This document shows, in pieces, positions 1 through 9,188 of a stretch of 64,000 bases of DNA. How positions within the stretch are numbered: the stretch's first letter is position 1; the number at the start of each line of letters is the position of its first letter. The stretch lies in NCBI GenBank assembly GCA_038207155.1, contig JBBRAB010000003.1:203149-267148 (forward strand), written 5' to 3'. Both the position numbers and the translations under genes were made by a program. The notes beneath the pieces are model-generated. The model saw nothing but the letters and a program-made list of their open reading frames with translations. It searched no databases and was not told the DNA's origin. Origin of the DNA: FEN-1139 sp038207155 (GTDB lineage Bacteria; Myxococcota_A; Polyangia; Polyangiales; Polyangiaceae).

Positions 1-2
1 TC

Positions 3-89
3 GTGACCGAGCATGGCGCGCTCGACTTGTCGTTGGCGGCGGCGCTCGATCGTTTGGTGGCGCGCCTGTCAGGGAGTGATTTCGGATGA
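3..89 (+). CDS. C-terminal tail of a gene entering from the left edge
   Basis: A reading frame open from the window edge ends in TGA at 87-89, and its stop overlaps the ATG of the next gene in an ATGA junction, the usual mark of translational coupling. The visible residues (VTEHGALDLSLAAALDRLVA and a few more) look like a helical C-terminus, but no domain can be named. It probably shares an operon with the site-2 protease. Confidence 0.6.
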   Translation: MTEHGALDLSLAAALDRLVARLSGSDFG

Positions 90-1060
90 CCTCGACCGCG
101 CGGAGAAGGCTGCTGCCTTCCTGGAGCCTCAATGCGCTGCTGTTCTTCGCCACTGTGGTGAGCGTGCTGATGGCGGGTGCGCAGTGGCAGTCAGGCAAAC
201 CCCCCGTGGGTTTTCTCGCAACCCTGCGTGCCGGGATCAGCTTCGCGCTCCCGCTAATGATGATTCTAGTCGCGCATGAGCTCGGGCATTACGTGGCGGC
301 GCGCCGGCATGGGGTACCAGCCTCGCTACCGTACTTCATCCCGCTGCCGACGATCGGGCCCATTGGGTCACCGTTCGGCACGCTCGGGGCCGTGATCCTG
401 ATGACGCGTCGGATCCGCTCCGCGCGTGCGCTTCTCGACATTGGTGCTTCAGGGCCACTCGCGGGAATGGTGTTTGCGGTGCCGCTGATGTTGTTCGGAC
501 TCAGCCTCAGCAAGCTTGAGCCGCGCGTGTTGACGGGCTTTCAGCAAGAGGGGCAGAGTCTGCTGTATTGTGGGCTAAAATGGCTGGTTTTTGGGCATAT
601 TCCGGCCAACTACGATGTGGTCCTGCATCCGACTGCGCTCGCGGCCTGGGTGGGCTTTCTCGTGACCTTCCTCAACCTCGTGCCGTTCAGTCAGCTTGAT
701 GGCGGGCACGTCGCCTACGCGCTGCTCGGATCGCGGCATGATCGCATCTCACGCCTGCTCTGGTTGCTGCCCGTCACGCTCTGTATCTACAACGCTGTGG
801 TCCACGCCGGACCGGCCATCTCGATCGGCTTTCGACAGGGTTGGGCGCAGGTCCCTGAGTCGCTAGCGGCGCGAGCGATCAGCGCGACCAGTCTCTGGTC
901 AATGCTGAGTGTTTTGCTCGGCGTGGTGACGTGGTCGCGAGGGGGCACTCATCCCCCCGTGGAAGAGCCAGGTCTCGATCCGGTGCGGCGCGGGATCGCC
1001 TGGTTTACCCTGGCGCTGTTCGTCCTGCTGTTCATGCCGTCACCGCTCGTCGCGTTCTGA
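86..1060 (+). CDS. Site-2 protease family membrane metallopeptidase (M50)
   Basis: 324 residues with several hydrophobic segments. The zinc motif HELGH lies at residues 64-68 in the second membrane segment, and the second conserved site, an LDGGH element (NLVPFSQLDGGH), lies near residues 198-210. This is the layout of intramembrane M50 proteases that cut membrane-bound anti-sigma factors or other transmembrane substrates. There is no PDZ domain of obvious size, so it belongs to the compact group. The ATG overlaps the stop of the preceding partial gene (ATGA), which fixes the start and suggests a common operon. The substrate cannot be read from the sequence. Confidence 0.9.
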   Translation: MTSTARRRLLPSWSLNALLFFATVVSVLMAGAQWQSGKPPVGFLATLRAGISFALPLMMILVAHELGHYVAARRHGVPASLPYFIPLPTIGPIGSPFGTLGAVILMTRRIRSARALLDIGASGPLAGMVFAVPLMLFGLSLSKLEPRVLTGFQQEGQSLLYCGLKWLVFGHIPANYDVVLHPTALAAWVGFLVTFLNLVPFSQLDGGHVAYALLGSRHDRISRLLWLLPVTLCIYNAVVHAGPAISIGFRQGWAQVPESLAARAISATSLWSMLSVLLGVVTWSRGGTHPPVEEPGLDPVRRGIAWFTLALFVLLFMPSPLVAF

Positions 1061-1132
1061 CAAACCCGCCGGCGCAGCGGCAAGCTGAGCTCGCTCGCGT
1101 CGCGCCGGATGCGCTCGGGCGTCAGCTTTCGG

Positions 1133-2512
1133 CTAAGCGATGCGCGTCGCGTTGGCGATGGCCTCAGTCGTTGGGTTCGGTCCCACCTGCGCGAGCAAGC
1201 GCTCCGCAGGACAGTGGCCCTCGCGCCACAGAGCTTCGAGGCCCTCGAGGTACTGGGTTTCGTCACGGCCCTGCGCATCGAGCCGCGCGCGCCGCTGCAG
1301 ACCACCGCGAGCGAGCCCGAGCAGCTCGAGCATCAACGGCTGCAGTTCGCGCCCCATGAGCTGGCTGCGCAGACCCTCCCGCACGAGCGCGGGGCGTGCC
1401 TCATTGAGGCCGGAAAAGGTCAGGAAGCTGAGCAACTTGCCGGCATCAGCCAGGGCGGATTTGTCGTAGCAGAGACCGGTCGTCAGTGCGGGGATCGCGA
1501 GCACCGTGTCAGCGGGCTGTGCGTCGATCGAGCGCAGCTCAAGTGTGCGCTTGAGTCGAACCTCGGGAAAGAGTGTGTTGAGGTGCAGCTTCCAATCGGC
1601 CAGCGTTGCGCGGTGGCCTGCAAATCCGCGGCGCATGAAGTCCCGAAAGGTCTGCCCGGTGTTCGCAACGTAGTGGTCACCACGCTTGATCAAAAACATT
1701 CCGGCATCGAGGGCCCACTCGATGTAGTCGTGATAGCCGGGATCGGGGATGTTGAAGACGGACTCGATCAGGCCGGAGCGGGAGGGATCCATGTGCATCC
1801 AGACCTGCCCGCGTTCACTCAATCGGCCGGTGGCGCGACCCTCGATCCAGGGAGAGTTGGCGGTTGCCGCGTGCAGCATTGGCGCCACCCGCAGCAGCAG
1901 CTGCAGCTTGGCGAGCGCGTCCGTTTCCGACGAGTAGTCGAGATTGACCTGCACTGTGGCCGTTCGCAGCATCATGTCGAGCGCACCCGTGCCGCGTGTC
2001 GGCAGGTATTCGCGCATGATGGGATAGCGAGGCTTAGGCACCCACGGCAGCTGCTCCTGACTCGCGAGCGGATGAAACCCGACGCTGAGCCAGCGCAGAC
2101 CAAGCGGCTCCGAGAGTTCCGTGAGCTCCCGCTGGTGCTCGGCTAGTTCCGTCGCGACGCCGTGGACGTCCGCGTAGGGAGCGCCACTGAGCTCGAGCTG
2201 CGCGCCGGGCTCCAGGGTGAGCGACGCTCCATCACGACGCAGTTCAAGCAGTGGGGACGCTTCGCTTTCGCGCTCGGCCTGCCACCCACGGGACATGAAC
2301 TCGAGCAGCACTTTGCGCACGCCGCGGGCTCCCTCATAGCCGAGGGCCAAGGGTGGCTGGTCGCTGACGCCGAAGCGCTCTGCTTCGAGACCGACGCGAA
2401 AATCTCGCTCCGGCACCTCAGCGAGTTCAAAGGGCAGTCTGAGCTCGGTCGCGTCGCGCAGGGGGAGGTGATCGGTTGCCACTGGAACGACCGAGAGAAT
2501 AGGCACAGACAT
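1133..2512 (-). CDS. gshA: Glutamate-cysteine ligase, plant/alphaproteobacterial type
   Basis: 459 residues. It makes gamma-glutamylcysteine from glutamate and cysteine, the first step of glutathione synthesis, in the cytoplasm. The sequence carries the hallmarks of the GCS2 plant-type family: an early GLEAERFG segment, an LEPGAQLELSG strand, the PRYPIMREYLP stretch and the RTATVQVNLDYSSE motif with its substrate-binding residues, then SRSGLIESVF. Length fits the family. It ends in TAG and is followed leftward by nothing on its strand; the homocysteine-methyltransferase-like gene lies 98 bp upstream on the same strand, so a small thiol-metabolism unit is possible. No glutathione synthetase is visible in the window. 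Confidence 0.92.
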   Translation of the reverse strand: MSVPILSVVPVATDHLPLRDATELRLPFELAEVPERDFRVGLEAERFGVSDQPPLALGYEGARGVRKVLLEFMSRGWQAERESEASPLLELRRDGASLTLEPGAQLELSGAPYADVHGVATELAEHQRELTELSEPLGLRWLSVGFHPLASQEQLPWVPKPRYPIMREYLPTRGTGALDMMLRTATVQVNLDYSSETDALAKLQLLLRVAPMLHAATANSPWIEGRATGRLSERGQVWMHMDPSRSGLIESVFNIPDPGYHDYIEWALDAGMFLIKRGDHYVANTGQTFRDFMRRGFAGHRATLADWKLHLNTLFPEVRLKRTLELRSIDAQPADTVLAIPALTTGLCYDKSALADAGKLLSFLTFSGLNEARPALVREGLRSQLMGRELQPLMLELLGLARGGLQRRARLDAQGRDETQYLEGLEALWREGHCPAERLLAQVGPNPTTEAIANATRIA

Positions 2513-2610
2513 CGGTCAAGGCTACCTAACGCCAAATCCCCCAAACGGGAGTGGGGTCGCCGGCTCCCGCGGCTCTGGCTTGCCTGCGTCGAATCGCGGT
2601 GATTCCTGCA

Positions 2611-3552
2611 CTATCGACCCGGGGGGACCTGATCGAATTCCGTGTCCGAGCGACGCGTTGGCATGGACGGATGCACCTCACCCAGGGCGCGCGCCAGGGC
2701 TGCCGTGTGAGTTTCCGTGGTGCCGGCGCCGCCTCCGATGATGCGGGCGCCCTTGAGATCAAGATCGAGGGCGCGATCGGCCCAGTGTTCTGGGCGTGAA
2801 CCGGGATCGGGAAAGCCGCGCACGCTGAGCGGACCTGCCGCCAGCAAGACACCGGGAAAGAGCGAGCCATCGGCACTCATTGACGAGGCGACTCTTTCGA
2901 GCTGCGCGATGCCGTTGTCGATCGAGCTCACCTCGAACAGCACCGCGGTGGCGCCCGCTTCTTCAAGGGCCTCGATCAGTGGGCCCACCGGACCTCCGGT
3001 GATGAGCTCCCCGGAAGGCAGGCATTCGACGACCGCCCAAGTGGGCAGCTCGGTTCCAGACGCGGCCACCACGGCTGCCATCAAACCGAGACGTGAACCC
3101 TGTCCGCGCGCGATCAGCAGCTCGCAGCCGGCAGCAGCCAGCCGCTCCGCATGCTCGACGAATTCCTCATGCAGTCGATCGGCTGCCAGTGGGGCGACCA
3201 TCTCGCTGCCAAGCAGACCCGCGACCGCGACCGGTTTCGGGCCCTCGGAGGCGGCATCGAGCGCGAGCTCGACCGCGCGTCCCGTGAGCATGGCGGCGCG
3301 GTGCTGCATACCCACCTCAGCCAGGGCACGAGGCGTCGTGTCGAGCGTGAGCGCGCACAGCACGTCCACACGACTACATATCTCTGCCCGGTAGTGCGAA
3401 AGCACGTCTTCTGGCCGCTCGCGTAGCAGTCGTCCAAGAGCTCCCGGCGCATCGATGGCGCGTCCGCGGGCTCGGAAGCTCGCACCTGTATCTGCATCGA
3501 GGACCAGAGGTCGTCCACGCTCCAAACGGTGCCGAATGCTCTCGTAGCTCAT
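2611..3552 (-). CDS. Homocysteine S-methyltransferase-like protein lacking zinc cysteines
   Basis: 313 residues with the fold signature of the homocysteine S-methyltransferase family (PF02574): an N-terminal VLDADTGAS strand in place of the usual DG-G-GT, a central TIM-barrel pattern, and a C-terminal IIGGGAGTTETH segment. In active family members that last motif is GGCC and a third Cys lies in an NC motif; here the pair is GA and the third position reads FEVSSID, so all three zinc ligands are absent. Homocysteine methylation by the known mechanism is therefore unlikely. It lies between gshA and a TauE-type permease on the same strand. Confidence 0.75.
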   Translation of the reverse strand: MSYESIRHRLERGRPLVLDADTGASFRARGRAIDAPGALGRLLRERPEDVLSHYRAEICSRVDVLCALTLDTTPRALAEVGMQHRAAMLTGRAVELALDAASEGPKPVAVAGLLGSEMVAPLAADRLHEEFVEHAERLAAAGCELLIARGQGSRLGLMAAVVAASGTELPTWAVVECLPSGELITGGPVGPLIEALEEAGATAVLFEVSSIDNGIAQLERVASSMSADGSLFPGVLLAAGPLSVRGFPDPGSRPEHWADRALDLDLKGARIIGGGAGTTETHTAALARALGEVHPSMPTRRSDTEFDQVPPGR

Positions 3553-3715
3553 CTGGTCTGAAGGCTCGCTGTCCTAAGGCTCAACTACGTCCAAGGCAAC
3601 GGCGCGTGAAGGGGGTGAGGGGGCTCTGGCGAAGACTGCCCTTGCTCATCCGGCAGGGCAACCGAGAAGAGCGGTCGCGAGGCGGGTAGCGACGAAATGC
3701 CACGCCGGGGGCCGG

Positions 3716-4540
3716 CTAGCCGAACGCGTTGCGCAGAAGTGATGCGGACAGCACCAGCCCGATCGTCACCACGAGCCCCCGAACCACGCGCACAGGGAGG
3801 CGCCGCGCATAGCGGGCGCCGGCGTAGCCGCCCAGCACCGCGCCGATCGCCATCACACCGGCGGACGGTAAATGCGTTGCCCCGCGCAGCACAAACAGCG
3901 TGGCTGCCGATGCATTGACCGTGCTGGCGATCAGGGCCTTTTGCGCGTTCAGATGGTGAATGTCGAGGCTGGTCAGCAGTGAGAGCACCGCCAGCGTGAT
4001 GATGCCGATCCCCGCGCCAAAATACCCGCCATAGATGGCCATCCCGAGGATCGCGAGTCCCGACAACCAGGCCGCCTTGCCCGTTGGAAGGGCACTCCCC
4101 TGCTGAGTCGGGGCTGCAAGCCCCACAGCAGACGGCGAGCGGGAACGCGCGCCAGCGGACTTGGAGAGCAAGGCGAGCTGCTCCTTGAACAGGATGAGCA
4201 GCGTCGCTCCGAGCACCAAGCCGGGCACGACCATCACGTACACGCGCTCGGGCGCGAGCAGCACGAGCAGCGAGCCGATGGCGCCTCCAAGTACGCTCGG
4301 TCCGACGAAACGCAGCGCGAGGCGCCGATCCGTTTTCAGCTCGTTTCGGTAGGCCCAGGCTGAGGCAAGCGAGCCTGGCACCAGCGCGAGCGCGTTGGTC
4401 GCGTTGGCCGTGATCGGCGAGAGCCCGACCGCCATCGCCACCGGAAATGACACCAGGGTACCGCCGCCGGCGATCGAGTTGATGCCGCCGGCGACCGCGG
4501 AGGAGAGCAAGAGCAGGCAAGTGCGAGTGAGTGGCTCCAA
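3716..4540 (-). CDS. TauE/SafE (TSUP) family permease
   Basis: 274 residues, mostly hydrophobic, with about eight membrane segments. The N-terminal motif AGGINSIAGGGTLVSFP and the following PITANATNALAL repeat are typical of the TSUP family, whose members move sulfite, sulfoacetate or other organosulfur anions across the inner membrane. The substrate here is unknown; the adjacent thiol genes make a sulfur compound a reasonable but unproven guess. It ends in TAG. The long central hydrophilic loop (about residues 130-150) is typical of the family. Confidence 0.88.
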   Translation of the reverse strand: MEPLTRTCLLLLSSAVAGGINSIAGGGTLVSFPVAMAVGLSPITANATNALALVPGSLASAWAYRNELKTDRRLALRFVGPSVLGGAIGSLLVLLAPERVYVMVVPGLVLGATLLILFKEQLALLSKSAGARSRSPSAVGLAAPTQQGSALPTGKAAWLSGLAILGMAIYGGYFGAGIGIITLAVLSLLTSLDIHHLNAQKALIASTVNASAATLFVLRGATHLPSAGVMAIGAVLGGYAGARYARRLPVRVVRGLVVTIGLVLSASLLRNAFG

Positions 4541-4587
4541 GCCGGAGACCTTTAGCGCGCCTCACTCACCACTGCACGGGCGCCAGA

Positions 4588-7329
4588 CTAGGACCAAAGA
4601 CGTGAGGCCGTGCGACGATAGAGCAGCTCGAGCAGTACCAGACCGAGCACCAGCAACGCGCTCAGCGCTGCCAGGCTGCGTCGATGGGGGCGTCCGGCGT
4701 GCTTGGCGACGAGCAGCTCGGCTGCCGGTGCATTGAGCTTGCCGCCGAGCGCGGACACCAGCGCCTCAAATTCGCGACTTGCCTCCGGACGCGGGGTGAG
4801 CTCCAGCGGATAGGGTAGACTGACGCTGCCGCGACTCGTGCCCCAAGGCGTCGTTGGTCCGTCGAGTTGTCGTCGTTCGTGCTCGGCTTGCAACTGATAG
4901 GCGCCTGGTGTCGGGAGTTTGACCCGTGTTTCGTAGCGACCAGGCGCCACCTGCGGCAGCGGTACCGGAGCCTGCTTGCCGCTCGGGCCTGTGACGACGA
5001 GCGACGACGCGAGCTGATTGACGAAGCGATCATGCTCGTCAAACGCTTCGAAACTCACCTTGAGCTCATCTCCAAGCAGCTCGAGCTGCAGGGGTTGATC
5101 CTTGGCCTCCGAGAGGCGCGCGTGCCCGCGCAGCAGCTGTGCCAAAAAACGTCCGAGCTCGGGCCAGCGCTGCAAATCCGAGATCCAGGGTCCGCGCGAC
5201 TCGCTCGTCCACGCCAGCACCCAGCCGAGCCCTTGCCTGGTTCGAGCGAGCAGGGGCTCACCTCGTTCACTCTCGAGGAGTGCCTCAGCCGGCGCCGGTT
5301 TGAGGGACGTCGACACATAGCCGTGCAGCAGCGGCGCGGCATCGAGCTCAATGCCGTGAAAACACTCCGCGGCGCGCGCGACGACCAGCTCCGTCGAGCC
5401 GTCCACCTGAGCTTGTCCCATCACCCACTCGGTCTCGCGCGTGAAGATGCGTGGGAGTTCTTCTGGGTTTGGTGCGGCGTGGTAACGCCCGCCGCCCGCC
5501 TCGGTCAGTGATGTCAGTAGACCTCCGTCCACCTGTGCACCCAAGCCGACGATGGTCAGCGTGATCCCGTCAGCGGCTAGCAGCGTAACGAGCTCCGGCA
5601 GGCCTTCGGACGGAGATTGTCCGTCGGTGAGCAACACCAGGTGCTTGCGGCGCGCCGCGACCCCGAGCAGATCGCCGCGCGCGAGATCCACGGCGGGAAA
5701 GATGCGCGTCCCACCGCCGGAGCGCAGCCGCGTGAGCGGCTCATCGTGCACGCGCGCTGACAGGGCGGACTGCAGCGAAAGGACCCGCAGAGGTGCATCA
5801 TCGAATGCCACGACCTCAACTAGATCACTCGGGCCAAGGGTCGCGATGGTGGCGCGACAGGCGGATTTGGCCAGCTCGAGCGGCGCGCCCTGCATCGAGC
5901 CAGAGCGGTCGACCACGAGTGCCATTGCCACCTGAGGCGTGTCCTTGCGATGGTCAATCTCCATGCGCACCGGCGCCAGGTCCTCAAGCAGCGTGTGGCC
6001 CCAACCGCCGGGACCGTAGGCAGTAGGTCCACCTGACAGCAGCAAAGTGCCGCCGCGCTCGCGCACCCAGCTGGCCAGGCGCTCGGCTGCGCCTGGTGCG
6101 AGGCGCTCCCAGGCGACGTTCGAGACCACGACCGACTGATAGTCAGCAAGACACTCAACGCTGCTGGGTAGTTCGTCGGGGCGCCGCGAATCAACCGAGA
6201 AATGCTGCGCCTCGAGTGCGGCCGCAAACGGGGAACTGCCTGGGCGAGGGTCGAGCCACAGGACCCGTGGTGGCCCCGTCAGCTCAAGTTCGAGGGAAAA
6301 CGCGTTGTTTTCCGAAAAATGATCCGGTTCGCTCGGGGTGAGCTGGACGGTCAGCTTGGTGATGCCCGGGCGTGTGATGCGCGCCTGCAGGGCGACGGGT
6401 TGGAGGCCCGGAGTGAGGGTCAGCTCACGCGCGGGTTCGAGCGTGCTGGGTGCGCCATCTTGCAAGAGCGTCAAGCGGGCGTGGGTGGCGCGGGTGGACG
6501 CCAGCTGGCCGCGCAGGTGAAAGGTGCGCCCAAGCTGCGGAATGCCCTCGGCCGTCAACTGAACGACCGCGATGTCGGAGGCCGCGGCTTGGCTCGGAGC
6601 GCGCGCAAACACCTCAGTCCCGGCAGCGCGCAGCTCCGAGAGGGTGCTTGGAAGCGAGCCGGCGGTACTGGCTCCATCACCGAGCAGCAAGAGGTGCCGC
6701 TCAGCATCAAGCTCGCAGAGCCCGCTCGCGAGGGCCAGCGCACGAGGATAGTCCGAGCCAAGCGCGAGCGGTGGGCGCCGCAGGGACGCGATGGGTGCGA
6801 GCTCTGCTCCCGGCGCCGGTGTCACGACGCGCGCCTGACTATCGAAAGCCACGAGCTGCACCTGATGGCTGTCGCTCTGCAAGTGCCAAAGCTCGCTGGC
6901 TTGTCGCCGCGCAGCCTCGAGCGAGGCGTCTGCGATCGATGCGCTTACGTCGAGCAGCACCACCGTGCAGGTCCTCTGTTCGATTCGCTCGAGTTGCGGC
7001 CGTCCGAGCGCGACAATTAGCAGAGCGAGCGCGAGCGCGCGCAGCGCCGTTAGCCTGGGAACCAGGCGCTTTTCACCGCGCGTGAGCTCACCGATCAGGC
7101 TCCAGAAAACCAGCGGCCAGGCGGCGAACAGGGCCAGTGCCCGGGGTTCGAGTAGCAGTAGCTTGCGCGAGCCAAACGCCCAGGACAGGGGCGCTGCGGA
7201 CGAGCCGAGCCGACGTGCCGCGTAGCTCACCAGGACTCCCGCGAGCAGCAGCGAGCCGGCGGCCAACAGCGGTCGTCGTCCGAACCAGGCGCGCAGCCCT
7301 GGGGCGTGAAGCGGGGTCTTGCCGGTCAT
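4588..7329 (-). CDS. Large membrane protein with two VWA domains and a glutamine-amidotransferase-like domain
   Basis: 913 residues from the ATG at 7329, which overlaps the stop of the upstream VWA gene (ATGA); a start 72 bases further up would overlap that gene deeply and is rejected. Three N-terminal hydrophobic segments (to about residue 110) are followed by a first VWA domain with a DVSAS metal site (residues 127-131), a class-I amidotransferase-like Rossmann domain (about 360-450, RPGSSPF to LLLSGGPTAYGPGG), a second VWA with DRSGSM near residue 470, and a final membrane helix near the C-terminus. The layout fits membrane-anchored scaffold proteins in MoxR/Bat operons that assist complex assembly or metal insertion. 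Its partners would be the MoxR ATPase and DUF58 protein of the same operon. Confidence 0.82.
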   Translation of the reverse strand: MTGKTPLHAPGLRAWFGRRPLLAAGSLLLAGVLVSYAARRLGSSAAPLSWAFGSRKLLLLEPRALALFAAWPLVFWSLIGELTRGEKRLVPRLTALRALALALLIVALGRPQLERIEQRTCTVVLLDVSASIADASLEAARRQASELWHLQSDSHQVQLVAFDSQARVVTPAPGAELAPIASLRRPPLALGSDYPRALALASGLCELDAERHLLLLGDGASTAGSLPSTLSELRAAGTEVFARAPSQAAASDIAVVQLTAEGIPQLGRTFHLRGQLASTRATHARLTLLQDGAPSTLEPARELTLTPGLQPVALQARITRPGITKLTVQLTPSEPDHFSENNAFSLELELTGPPRVLWLDPRPGSSPFAAALEAQHFSVDSRRPDELPSSVECLADYQSVVVSNVAWERLAPGAAERLASWVRERGGTLLLSGGPTAYGPGGWGHTLLEDLAPVRMEIDHRKDTPQVAMALVVDRSGSMQGAPLELAKSACRATIATLGPSDLVEVVAFDDAPLRVLSLQSALSARVHDEPLTRLRSGGGTRIFPAVDLARGDLLGVAARRKHLVLLTDGQSPSEGLPELVTLLAADGITLTIVGLGAQVDGGLLTSLTEAGGGRYHAAPNPEELPRIFTRETEWVMGQAQVDGSTELVVARAAECFHGIELDAAPLLHGYVSTSLKPAPAEALLESERGEPLLARTRQGLGWVLAWTSESRGPWISDLQRWPELGRFLAQLLRGHARLSEAKDQPLQLELLGDELKVSFEAFDEHDRFVNQLASSLVVTGPSGKQAPVPLPQVAPGRYETRVKLPTPGAYQLQAEHERRQLDGPTTPWGTSRGSVSLPYPLELTPRPEASREFEALVSALGGKLNAPAAELLVAKHAGRPHRRSLAALSALLVLGLVLLELLYRRTASRLWS

Positions 7330-9188
7330 GCGAGCCACCTCCGGCGTAGCGCGAGTCCCTCGAGCAGCATCAAGAGCAGCGCAAGCACCAACGCCAGCCA
7401 CCCCAGGGGACGATGGCGGTGACTCTCACCCGCTGGGGGGCGTGGCCAGCTCGGACTTGGGCCATCGCTGTTCAGCTGCGAGACCTCGGCGTTGGCGAGG
7501 TTGACCTCGAGCTGCCGTCGGGCCTCGGGGGTCCCCGGAAACTCCAGCGCGTAGCGCCCCACCTGGCCGGGCTCGAATTGAACCAGGCCCTGTTGGACCG
7601 GCAAGAGTCGTTGTCTGCCGCTGGGTTCCCGCAGCAGCGCGTGACTGGCGCCTTCAGGCGCGCTCAAGCGCTGGAGCTCACCGGTGCGCAGGGAAGAAAC
7701 GAAGCGCGCTTCACGCTCCAGCAGCAGATTGACGGCCTTGAGCACGAACATCGGGAAGGCGGGTCTCAGGACAAAGTCGCTGTTTTGTGGGGAAAATCCG
7801 AGGGCAATGAAGCGACCCTGCGCGGTCTGGCCAGACAAGAGCAGCGGGCCTTGCTGACTGCTGCCGAGCACCGTCGTGTGTCCCAGCGGCTTGAGGGCTC
7901 GACCTTGCTGAACCTGGACGTCCTCGAGCCTCAGGCCGCGCACCAGCGTCTCGCCGTCCTTCACGTCGTCAAAACCAAAATCGGTCAGTGAGCGACCGAG
8001 GGTAAATCCGTCGGTCGCCACCGGTGGAGCCAGCAGCAGCTGCGGACCGACGAACCCTGGATTGGCCACACCGTCAAAGATCGCGAGCTCGAAGGGCCCC
8101 TCGGGCAAGCGCGCTCCGGGCGCCAGCGTCGTGATGTCCAGGAGCTCATCGAGCAACAGCGCGGCACTGAGGTACGTGTTGCCGCTTGTCACCAAGAGCA
8201 GCTTGCTGCGATGACGCTCAGGCAGGCGCGTGGTGGCCACATCGTCGAGTGCCAGGCGATCGGCGAGCCCATCGGTCGCATGCAGGGTTGCGGTCAGAAC
8301 CTCGTGACTGGCCGGAATATCCGGCACAAATTGCCTCCATTGCTGACCCGGTGCGAGCGTCAGCGGCAGGATCGACAGCGGGCCCGCGTCACCTGAGAGG
8401 ATCAGCTCGGCGCGGCGCGCCTGGAGATCGGCATTGAGCACCTCCACCTGGAGCTCGCAGTGAAGTGGCTCGCCTGGTGTGCGGCGCGCCGCAAACGACG
8501 TGATGGCGAGGTTGCCCCCACTGTGACCGACGGGCAGCAGGTATCGAGGCCGCGCGGGTTGCGGCCTCGCGGGGCTCGCACCGTCGAGCGTCGGAGCGCG
8601 ATCGCTGACGACGATCAAATCGCCGCCCCGGCGCGAGGCCAGGATTTCGTCGGCGAACTCCAGCGCGCCGCTCCAGTTGGCGGGGCTGTCGACCGGTTGC
8701 AGCGTTGACAGTAGCGAGAGCGCCGTTGACGGCTCCTCGAGCCAGGGGCCCAGTGGTTCAGCATGTTGCGCGACCGCGACGAGCAGCACGCGATCGCGTG
8801 AACCCAGCCCCTTGAGCCAACGACCGAGCGCAAGCTTGCCCTGTTCGAAACGGGTACTGTTGCCCTCCTTAGCCTGCATCGAGGCGCTCACGTCGAGCAG
8901 CACCAGGTGAAAACGGAGCTCCCCGGTAGTGGACTTGGGGCGTGGATCACCCGCCGCAACCAGCAGACTCCCGACGATCGCCAGTGAGAGGAGCAGCGCC
9001 AACCATCGCTTCAGGCGACGCCAGTTGGCTTGAGCGGCCCGCGAGGGCAAAAGCTTTTCCCATAGCGCAAGGTAGACGACCGTCAGCGTTTGGCGCCGCT
9101 CGCGCAGCAGGTGCAACCCCACGACCAGCAGCACGCTGACCGCAGCGAGCGCCGACCAGAGCACGGGAGCCAGGCCCAGCAAAGTCAT
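7326..9188 (-). CDS. BatA-like protein with N-terminal aerotolerance-regulator segment and VWA domain
   Basis: 620 residues. The N-terminus has the BatA pattern: a membrane segment, HLLRERRQ, then a second segment, followed by a VWA domain with DVSAS (about residues 98-103). A long beta-rich region follows and a last hydrophobic helix near residue 605 anchors the C-terminus. Both ends overlap neighbours by four bases (ATGA at 9185-9188 and at 7326-7329), so the three genes are translationally coupled. It probably works with the MoxR ATPase in the envelope; the specific cargo is unknown. Confidence 0.85.
   Translation of the reverse strand: MTLLGLAPVLWSALAAVSVLLVVGLHLLRERRQTLTVVYLALWEKLLPSRAAQANWRRLKRWLALLLSLAIVGSLLVAAGDPRPKSTTGELRFHLVLLDVSASMQAKEGNSTRFEQGKLALGRWLKGLGSRDRVLLVAVAQHAEPLGPWLEEPSTALSLLSTLQPVDSPANWSGALEFADEILASRRGGDLIVVSDRAPTLDGASPARPQPARPRYLLPVGHSGGNLAITSFAARRTPGEPLHCELQVEVLNADLQARRAELILSGDAGPLSILPLTLAPGQQWRQFVPDIPASHEVLTATLHATDGLADRLALDDVATTRLPERHRSKLLLVTSGNTYLSAALLLDELLDITTLAPGARLPEGPFELAIFDGVANPGFVGPQLLLAPPVATDGFTLGRSLTDFGFDDVKDGETLVRGLRLEDVQVQQGRALKPLGHTTVLGSSQQGPLLLSGQTAQGRFIALGFSPQNSDFVLRPAFPMFVLKAVNLLLEREARFVSSLRTGELQRLSAPEGASHALLREPSGRQRLLPVQQGLVQFEPGQVGRYALEFPGTPEARRQLEVNLANAEVSQLNSDGPSPSWPRPPAGESHRHRPLGWLALVLALLLMLLEGLALRRRWLA

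Noticed and set aside
1109..2146. A 345-codon rightward frame opposite gshA
   Set aside because: Complete overlap with a certain gene on the other strand and no recognisable domain.
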